A DNA stretch of 64,000 bases, from NCBI GenBank assembly GCA_036898165.1, contig CM072535.1, positions 4,218,501 through 4,282,500 of the forward strand, read 5' to 3'. The DNA comes from Silybum marianum (taxonomy: Eukaryota; Streptophyta; Magnoliopsida; Asterales; Asteraceae). The stretch's first letter is position 1. Every line of letters begins with the position of its first letter. Positions 56,478-64,000 of the stretch are shown here, one piece after another. The notes below the pieces were generated by a model. That model made no database searches. It saw only the letters and a list, made by a program, of their open reading frames with translations, and was not told the origin of the DNA. The position numbers and the translations under genes are program-made.

Positions 56478-58661
56478 AGTAACTTTTTCTTGGGGTTTTG
56501 AACATGTGATAATTCTTTGCCAAAACTAGTTCTGACTCTTTGTGGAGACTTGAGGTGGCAATGAGCTCACTTGCGGTTGTGGGCCTAGTGACATCTGAAG
56601 TGGACGGTGGAATTTTAGAGTTCAAAGCAGTGGGATTCTTTTCAGTGTCTGCTTTGATTGGAATTTCTGGAATTGTTTGCTTAACCTCAGGCAAACTCTT
56701 TCCGTTTCTCAAGGTGATTGACTTAACATGTTCCTTTCCATCTCTATGTGGTATTTCAGTGTCACTAGAAAGAGTTCCAACAGGCCTTTTTCTTACTTCT
56801 AAAGATATTTGTCCTACCTGTGTCTCTAGATTCTTTATGGCTGCCTGAGTTTGGGTCATAAACCCCTTCATCATTGTTTCCAAAGAAACAGATGACTCGG
56901 CATTCTGCTTTGGCTTGTTTTGGTAGTTAGACTGATTATTTTGAAAGTAGCCCTGTTGGTTGTTACGATTTCCTTGATTTGGATTAAAATTTGACGGTCT
57001 TTGATTTTGAAAAGAGGATTGCCCTTGGTTTTGAAATTCAGACTGTCCTTATGAGTTTTGTGCTGGAGGGTTTAAAGCTGGACTATGCCATGAAAAATTC
57101 GGATGTTGTTTCCATCCGGGGTTGTATGTTTAGGAAAATGGTCTAGTTTTATTTACGAAATTAACTTATTCTGGATTTCCAGGACAATTTTCAAACGAGT
57201 GTCCTTTACCACAGTATACGCATTGTACTGATTGGGCATTGGATTGCAGAGACATAACATCAGATCTCACTTGTTGTCCAGTGGACAGGTTTTAAATTAG
57301 TTTAGTGAGTTGTGTTGTTAATGCTGTAACAGCATCTATCTCTGTTCCTCCAGTGGCCTTTTTCTGTGGCACAGACCGTGGGTCAGACCATTGTCCGTTG
57401 TTGTTGGAAATCTTTTCAAGTATTTCGATCCCCTCATTGTAGGTACAAGTCGTGAACGCTCCGCCTGCAGTAGCATCTTGCATAGATTTTGCAGTGGTAT
57501 TTAAACCACCGTAAAAGGTTTCTAGCTGTATGCAGTACAGAATGCCATGATGAGGGCATTTTCTCAAAAGCTCCTTGTACCTATCCCATGCATCAGGAAC
57601 CGCTTCATCGTCCATTTGTTTAAAAGTGCAAATCTCATTCCTGGACTTAGCGTTCCTTGTGGGAGGAAAATATTTTTTTAAAACTTTTCTGCCATCTGGT
57701 TCCAAGTGAGCACAGAATCTGGTTTTAAAGAATTATACCATGCTCTCGCCCTATCCCTTAATGAAAATGGAAAAAGTTTTAATCTCAACGCATCGTCTGA
57801 GACCATCGGGATGAGGAAAGAGTCTATGATTTCCATAAATGACCGTAGGTGAGAATGAGGATCTTCTGATGGTAGTCCCGCGGCTTGCAACATTGTAAAC
57901 ATTATGGGTTTTAAAGAAAAATGAGTGGCACCAATATTTGGTCTACGTATTCCTATGTGTAATTGTGCTAGATTCGGAATAGCGTAAGACATAATGGCAC
58001 CATCTCTTGTGTTTGCAAGCCGGAAAATATTTTGTTCCTCATCATCACTATAGTCTCTTCGTGGAATTTCTGGTTGTGGCTGATTGTTTCCAATTTGTTG
58101 ATCCCTTCGAAGAATTTCTGGGTGTGGCTGGTTATTTCTTATCGGGATGATTCTTTGTGGAATGACTCCCCCATTTCTCGTCGGGTTAATCTCTGGATTT
58201 CTGAGATTATTGTTGTTAGCATTGTTGTTAATTACATCATTGTTAATAAAGTTGTTAGCGAAATTTCTGTTAACATTATTACGAACAACTTCGTTATTTC
58301 CACAAATGTTGACAGGACGATTTCCAGCGTTGAAAATGGGAGGGTTAATGGGATTGCCATTAAGATAGTTAACAAAATGGTTGAAGGGATTGCCTTCAAT
58401 ATTAACACCACCAACATTGTTCCGGTTATTGTGGTTGATAGGTCTTCCTATAACAAAATTTGGAACAATTGGATTGTTGGCATTAATAAAAATTCCACCA
58501 TTGTTAAAATCTTCTAGATGAGGAAAATCATTATTAATGCTCTCATCGTACAGTGTCCACAACATATCCTTCAGAATGGTTTTCCGCATCCCTTTGATAT
58601 TCGGACATCGTGGGAGTTGGTAAATTTTGTTGAATTCTCCTACGTTGTCTGAAATTGTCAA
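56455..58661 (-). pseudogene. Athila-like gag, frameshifted
   Basis: 57678-58661 has an Asn-rich N-terminal part and the Gag core, SYAIPNLAQLHIGIRRP, DPHSHLRSFMEI, LFPFSLRDRARAWYNSLKP. 57292-57705 continues with FPPTRNAKSRNEICTFKQ and a YKELLRKCPHHGI stretch. A knuckle CVYCGKGHSFENC is at about 57190-57230. 56455-56883 has MMKGFMTQTQAAIKNLETQV and RNGKSLPEVK. Frame changes at about 57690 and between 56884 and 57290 disable it. Confidence 0.88.
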
Positions 58662-58837
58662 AGTTGGAATTTGGTGGAAACAACAATCGATGGGATAATC
58701 TGAGCATGAACTATTTTTTTTCTTTTCTGAAAATGGTGGTGAAACAACTATTTTTGGTTTTTCTTAAAAAGGTGGTAGAAAAATCAAACTTATAAAAGTT
58801 GAGCTTTTTTCAAAAGCTTTAAACTTTAGCTTACCAT

Positions 58838-58854
58838 CCCTGGCAGCGGCGCCA
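58838..58854 (-). other. Primer-binding site, tRNA-Asp type
   Basis: Minus strand TGGCGCCGCTGCCAGGG, two mismatches from the TGGCGCCGTTGCCGGGG site used by Athila-type elements. Confidence 0.85.
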
Positions 58855-58860
58855 AAAACT

Positions 58861-60785
58861 TGTTGCAAGATATTGCTATCCCTTTTTATCACACAAAAAT
58901 AGACCTCGGCGCAAGTATACACCTCGGAATACTATCGTATAAAAACAAGTAATAATGGTACAAAGTACCGGATTTATCGTTCCCACAGAGATGGTGTTAA
59001 AGCTTGTAAAAATGAAAAAGTTGATTTTTATAAAGACTGATTTCAGAGGGTGAAAAACAAGAGGATTTTTTATTAACTAAAATTGGTTGGCTGGTAAAGC
59101 TGAGAAAATACAATTATAAAAAGCAAGTATGGAGTGTAAGGATAAATTGAGATTAGTTTTTAATTCCATAAAAAGATATTTTATAAGAGTAATTGTTGTC
59201 TTAGAAATATAATACTTTTTATTACCTTATTAAGATTAAGACGTTTAAATATCAATAGTTAGTTGTCAATTAACTTTAGGGATATTACCACAAAATATTA
59301 TAGATCCAATTATGACAAGTCGGTCAACTACTCTTACAAATTCAATACACCTCTTTACTTTATTACTAACTTTAAATCTCAAGTTATTTACTTACACCCC
59401 AAACTTAAGAGTTTTACCTTCCATTAAAAATGGGTTTTTATAAGGTATTTTATACAAATAATCAAGATGACAATTAATTAACTGGACGGAACTCGAGATA
59501 GCAACAATTGATTATAAAAGCAATTAAAGAAAGCTTAAAAATATAGAAAAGTAAACGGGGGACAAGTTTGTGCTGACAAACTTTGAGTAAGAAAACTAGG
59601 ACAAGGTTACCATTGGTACCCTTGAATAAGGATTCTAGGACAAGTTTGTTTCCAACAATCTTGAAGAAGTGAACATGGACAAGTTTATCAGTTATGTTCT
59701 TGAAGAACGTTTAAGACAAGTTTACCATTAGTAATCTTGAGAAACTCTTGTGGACATGAACACTTTGACTAATCTTGATGTTCAAGAAATAAAAAGTGCT
59801 ATGAATAAAATTAACTTGAAGAAAATGCGGTAACGAAATAACGAGAGTAGATCGAACCACACGTTTGCAACAACTAAATCTTACTAAACTGAAGACATGA
59901 AGATCATGAAGATCTTGAGGAAACTATGGGATGGAGAAGATGATGAAACTTTTTGAAACATAAAATACTTCATATATTACTAATCACTTAAACCCACTTG
60001 ATTTGTAAGGAAAATACTAAGCATATGTAAAATACTTAGTAGATGTCTTGCACTCAAGATGAAGCTAGATGATTGAAAATTACAACTTGGAACTAATTCT
60101 ATACTAATTTGCTTACTTCCTTGCTTGAACAATATGCAAAAGATGGTGGGTTTTATTTTTTTGTGTGGAATAATACCTCCTGGACAATGGAGGTGTATGA
60201 GACAAACACAAAGGAAAATGCCAAAAACTAGATTTTTGCTCCCTTTTGCTTGCCTTGGATGATGGAAGCGTACAAGACAAAGAAAAATCAAGGAAAGTGC
60301 CAAACTCCTTCTTTTCTCTCTTTTTGCATGATCTTCCACACCACCCTTTGCTCCATATATATAGTGGTGAGACTAGGCTTTGGCTTAATGAATAAGCCAA
60401 AAATAAAAGTGGGCCTAAGGCTTCTTATGGGACGAATCCAACCAATATGTATCCATCATCATAAACAATATTCCCATGGGCCAAAATAATAGAGTATGGA
60501 TTACAAAAGATTTACAAATTTGACCGGAAAAAAAAAAACTTCTTTTGTTCTTCAACCATGCAACTCCATCTTGCCCAACTTCATCTTTTCTTCTTCCTAA
60601 ACAAAGACAACAAGATATGATTATTGGCATTGGATTAGATCACTTTGTTAGCCTATAATTCATTTTTTGTGTGACCATTATATTAATTTATTAGCGACTA
60701 AAATTACGATTAAAAACTAGAATAATATTACTAATCCTAATAAGAAAATAAGATGTAAATACGGGTAACTAAATTACCCGTATCA
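58861..60785 (-). mobile_element. 5' LTR of the Athila-like element
   Basis: 1,925 bp from TGATACGGGTAATTTAG at 60785 to TTGCAACA at 58861 (minus strand). The start has ACCCGTATTTAC mirrored as ATACGGGT. A TATATATGGAGC TATA-like motif lies near 60350-60361. Frames such as 59980-60400 inside it are not genes. Confidence 0.82.
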
Positions 60786-60956
60786 ATGTTGTTCTTCAGA
60801 TCTTCAGAAATAAGATTAAGGTTCCTGAGTTTCAGCGATCGCTGAGTGCAATCAGTGTGTGTTATCGCTGAATTTGAACTTAAGCTTATGAACGGAATTT
60901 TCACTAAGTATACAGAGGAATCATATTCAAATCACTGAGAGGAGTTATGATCAACA
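60786..60956 (-). mobile_element. Inverted LTR piece of copia element C family
   Basis: On the minus strand it begins TGTTGATCATAACTCCTCTC and follows the LTR at 51724 through GATTTGAATATGATTCC to GAAGATCTGAAGAACAACA. It is cut where the Athila-like LTR starts. So the gypsy element inserted into a minus-oriented copy of this LTR. Confidence 0.87.
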
Positions 60957-61555
60957 ATTGTTCATATTCGAAATTTCTAAAAATAGAATCTTGAAGTTGT
61001 ACATAAAGAATCTTGAAGCGAGTGAGCTTGGAGATACTAAACAAACCATACAAAAATCAATTCTGAATCTATGTCATGTTCATACGATAAGGTAAAGTGA
61101 CCCGGTAAGCGTTTAGTAACAATCCCTGAAAGAACATACCATCAAAGTAGAACCAAGCAACTTGAAATACATGGCAATATGAAGCCAAAAGCAAGTGACT
61201 CGAAATACATTAGAAAATGCATACAAAGACTAAGAGAAAATATCATTAGAACAACCATTCGGAACAATGATCTATCTTGAAAAAGCCATCTGCTAAACTT
61301 CAATTACTAATTGAAGAACCTGTAATTTGTAAGAGTTAAGAGATTATAAACCTACACTCGTGAATTTCTAAGTGTAAGATGTTACTTAGGTAATAAAAAA
61401 AATCAAACATGTATCAAAATGTCAAGCTCAAACTTTCAACACTGTAAAGAATTACAAATTATATGAGTGGCACTACAAATTGCATTACTTATGCTTTGAC
61501 TTGTGAATTGTGATTTAAGTATACATTTTTCATCTCTAAAATCCTTTTGCAATAT
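60957..61555. other. Unassigned sequence with a MITE half
   Basis: 61090-61128 (GGTAAAGTGACCCGGTAAGC, then GTTTAGTAACAATCCCT) is the right end of the GTTTACCAAA MITE family of 36079. Otherwise nothing recognised. Confidence 0.5.
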
Positions 61556-61860
61556 AATAAAGCAGCGTTTGTCCTTTTAAGAGATGCTAAAGTCTGAAGT
61601 TGATTTCACTTCTGATTTATAAGAGTTGGTGTTGAAGTTTGAAATCTGAATCAGTCATTGATTTAAAAATCCCTAACAATGCGGTGTACCCGAACAAGAG
61701 GAATTAAGTGGTGAGGTTACAACTTTTTTTCCAGATGATTTTCAGACTTAAGAGGGTCTGAAAAAAAAAACAAAGAAACAAACGTGTTGAATTTAAAAAC
61801 GTCAAATAATAAGTGGTCATTAAGAGGTGAAATTGAAAAAACAAAACAAGACCTAAGACT
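61556..61860. mobile_element. MITE, relative of 36828-36975
   Basis: GCAGCGTTTGTCCTTTTAAG, AAGTTGATTTCACTTCTGAT and CTGAATCAGTCATTGATT at the left; CAAACGTGTTGAA and GGTCATTAAGAGGTGAAATT at the right. Partial inverted ends suggest a whole but diverged element. Confidence 0.55.
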
Positions 61861-61943
61861 TATAAAGGAAAGTTGTGCAATCACGTTAAGCTATATAATA
61901 AATGATGATAATTAAAAGTCTATTAAGTTTGCAACAAGATGTG

Positions 61944-61946
<3 letters not shown>

Positions 61947-61974
<28 letters not shown>
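61947..61974. repeat. (TA)n microsatellite
   Basis: About 14 TA units without interruption. Confidence 0.95.
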
Positions 61975-62227
61975 CTCTTTCGTTTAAGAAAACTTTGCAA
62001 AACATTATATTAGGAAATAATTGAGATATTTATGGATAATTGTCATAATTCATTAATTATGGTTGAGATATATATAGAAGATTATAAGTTCATTAATTAT
62101 GATCATGACTTTGAATTAGGGGCGACTATGATTGGTTTGCAAAGTTTGTTTGAATTGTCAAGTTTGCAATTGAAACCTCCATTGTATGTGTGTGTGTGTG
62201 TATATATACATACATATATAGGAGCGG

Positions 62228-62474
62228 GTTCAAATGAGAATTCAAATTTTGATGTGAATTTGAGGACAAATGAGAGCGTGACACATGTCATATGCAGACT
62301 GAATAATCAAAGAAATATTCAAACTTAATTTTTATTCTTTTTGAATAATGCTTATCTTATTCAGACTGAATATTATATTCAATGTAAATATTTTTTTGAT
62401 TATTCAGTCTGAATAATCTACATTCAGACATGTGTCACACTCTCATTTGCCCTCATGTTCACAACCAAATTTGA
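62228..62474. mobile_element. Foldback MITE, family 1, copy 3
   Basis: GTTCAAATGAGAATTCAAAT, ACAAATGAGAGCGTGACACA, ATTCAGACTGAAT palindromes in the centre, then CTCTCATTTGCCCTCATG and TTCACAACCAAATTTGA. It follows (GT)n and (TA)n microsatellites. The G-box of the other copies has changed to CATGTG here. Confidence 0.87.
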
Positions 62475-62545
62475 TAGGGTTGGGGTTCCGGTTAGAAGGA
62501 AAATTATTGTGATAAGAGTAAAAAGGGATCTCCATCCTTAGATCA
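62475..62545. repeat. Inverted copy of the GGATGGAGATCCC unit
   Basis: AGGGTTGGGGTTCCGGTTAG ... AAAGGGATCTCCATCCTTAG, the complement of 33288-33365, again directly beside a family 1 foldback MITE. Confidence 0.75.
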
Positions 62546-63045
62546 ATCCTAAATGAAGATCAAACTAATGAGTTATACTGAGATACACCGTGATATAGAG
62601 AAGATTCAAGAGTTCACAAAGGTTTTCTTCGATTATTGAAAAAGAAGAAAACAAACTCGAAAGAAACCCGGATTATACATCGGAAACGGAAAAACAGACC
62701 CACGTATAAACCGCCTGATTTTCTAGTCCAACGGGTGCTTGGGGTCGCCTATTTTACTGTTATGGACGGCTGGATTTCTTTTTCTGCGGCTGCATGCATC
62801 CTGCATGCAAGTCGCTAATCTGTTCCATGCATGCATAACACCCAGGTCCGGCTCTGGGAGTGTGTTGGTGGTGCCGCCGCACAGTGCCTCCAATCGCGGA
62901 GGGCCTCCGAATATTTTCTAAATTTTTTTGTTTGTAACGAAGTTATTATATGGTTAATTAATACTATAGGTGGAACAAATTGAACATTTGGCGTACTGGC
63001 ATGACGCATTGGGTTATATATTTGAGGCCGGGGTTAAATACCAAT
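62546..63045. other. Unassigned sequence
   Basis: No gene. A GGTCCGGCTCTGGGAG segment near 62844 with GC-rich neighbours may be a transposon end. Confidence 0.4.
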
Positions 63046-63047
63046 TT

Positions 63048-63700
63048 TAGGAACTTGTTTTATTTTCCTACTTATTTTATTTGTTTTAAGCTGAAATACA
63101 TAAGGTTTTCTTAATTTGTTTTTATTTCCTAATTTTAGGAACTTGTTTTTGTTTCCTTACTTATTTTAATGATTCTTATTTTATTTGTTTTAAACAATGT
63201 TTTAAAACCTAGGTTTTTAGTTGCTGGTGTGATGATCGGGTCCCATGTTAAATGGTTCAACCGGTTCAATCATCGGGTTAACCGGTTTTAATAATTCACT
63301 TAATTCCTTGTATTTTTTTTCATTTTCTTACGTATATACATATATATAAAGTAATAATTTGATGTCCACAAGTTACAACATTATAAATACATAAACAACA
63401 AGTTTTACATCAATCCAAATACATTAAAACACACAGATAACACACATTTTAAAAAAAAAAATTGAATTTTAATATAAAAACGGGTTAACCGGGTTTGAGA
63501 AACGGGTTTACCACCGATTTAACCGGGTTTTTGAGAAACCCGGCCGGGTTGAAACGGACCGGTCATATGCATTAACCCGGTTACTATCCCGGGTCCCGAT
63601 TCAACCGGTTCGACCGACCGGGTTAACCTGAATTTTAAAACATTGGTTTTAAACTGAAATACATATGGCTTTATTAATTTGTTTTTATTTCCCAATTTTT
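63048..63700. repeat. Tandem duplication later split by a MITE
   Basis: Unit 1 (63048-63138) runs AGGAACTTGTTTTATTTTCC, GCTGAAATACATAAGG, TTAATTTGTTTTTATTTCC. Unit 2 starts AGGAACTTGTTTTTGTTTCC at about 63139 and, after the inserted MITE, resumes with ACTGAAATACATATGG and TTAATTTGTTTTTATTTCCC. The duplication is older than the MITE. Confidence 0.8.
63195..63645. mobile_element. hAT-type MITE with perfect 8-bp TSD
   Basis: TIRs CAATGTTTTAAAA and TTTTAAAACATTG over 451 bp; target duplication GTTTTAAA exact (63187-63194 and 63646-63653). Both halves are rich in GGTTAACCGG and AACCGGGTT motifs. Confidence 0.92.
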
Positions 63701-64000
63701 TAAGGGATGATTAAAGTATGTAATCCTTTTAATTATCCTTTTTCTTTACGACTATAAATATTATATAATTGTTTTTAATAACTTTTTTTATGAATTTATT
63801 TTCACACTAAAACATAAAATTCTTAATTAATTTTTTAATTTTATTTTTCGATCTACATTCTTCATCGTTACCTACAAACAACATCTTCATTTGACTCTTT
63901 TACTTTGAGAGTTCTTGGTATAAAATTGGATTTAGTAACTTTGATTATTTTTTAGATAAAAAGGTTGATACCGGCAACCCCAATCGATCCATAATCGGCT
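63701..64000. other. AT-rich end of window
   Basis: No feature recognised. Confidence 0.4.

Larger units (their letters stand above)
55018..60785 (-). mobile_element. Truncated Athila-like Ty3/gypsy element
   Basis: On the minus strand: 5' LTR (58861-60785), tRNA-Asp-type primer site, gag, protease and the start of RT, ending at 55018. Everything after mid-RT (RNase H, integrase, 3' LTR) is missing. Gag and protease resemble the Athila/Tat side of plant gypsy. Confidence 0.88.

Noticed and set aside
58032..58517. A 161-codon + strand gene
   Set aside because: It is antisense to the Asn-rich Athila-like gag and shows only low-complexity Ile/Val/Asn sequence.
59980..60489. Coding regions on either strand
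   Set aside because: They fall inside the Athila-like LTR, overlap each other, and resemble no protein.

Overview
The window reads as nuclear DNA of a flowering plant. It is AT-rich, with GT-AG introns of roughly 85-150 bp, plant-type Ty1/copia and Ty3/gypsy retroelements, hAT, Tourist and foldback MITEs, tRNA-derived SINEs, and plant-only gene families (SULTR1 sulfate transporter, S-protein homologue, FAR1-related, ARF and ABCG fragments). A eudicot is likely, perhaps an asterid, but the species cannot be named from this sequence. Two host genes look intact: a 13-exon high-affinity sulfate transporter (11472-14685, +, 656 codons plus stop) and a small secreted S-protein homologue (42774-43211, -). 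Most of the rest is transposons, usually degraded and nested.

Layout. 0-2 kb: a copia-type LTR relic on the minus strand, with a near-perfect 353-bp tandem duplication and a run of CGGTGACC boxes about 21 bp apart. 3.5-11.2 kb: two minus-strand chromovirus-like gypsy elements, one LTR plus primer site (3.5-5.3 kb) and a second with 3' LTR, decayed pol and gag (5.5-11.2 kb). 11.2-14.7 kb: the SULTR1 gene, with half a foldback MITE carrying a G-box just upstream, and a SINE with perfect target-site duplications (TSDs) about 0.3 kb downstream. 16.7-20.1 kb: a whole hAT transposon with terminal inverted repeats (TIRs), an 8-bp TSD and a broken transposase. 20.3-23.1 kb: a FAR1/MULE-type pseudogene cut off by a copia LTR. 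23.2-29.5 kb: a truncated + copia LTR/gag joined to a minus-strand LTR element that has gag but no pol, its gag flanked by two arrays of a 31-bp repeat.

29.5-40.4 kb: a gypsy LTR, then a cluster of broken host-gene pieces (SULTR1 exon 4 with intron, ARF, ABCG7-like, ribosomal protein S3a) mixed with MITEs that sit in or beside (TA)n tracts, then nested MITEs, SINE-like units and a GGTGGTTCAGA minisatellite split by a hAT MITE. 42.8-43.3 kb: the S-protein homologue. 44.15-49.94 kb: a complete copia element with 5-bp TSDs and a disabled reverse transcriptase. 50-60.8 kb: a decayed gypsy integrase, a copia LTR with gag that stops exactly where a truncated Athila-like gypsy element (minus strand) begins. 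60.8-64 kb: an inverted copia LTR piece and several MITEs, one with a perfect 8-bp TSD.

The host genes do not form an operon or pathway. The main functional theme is how transposons surround, split, copy and possibly re-regulate them: the sulfate transporter has MITE, SINE and microsatellite changes on both sides, and part of it is copied 19 kb away in inverted orientation.
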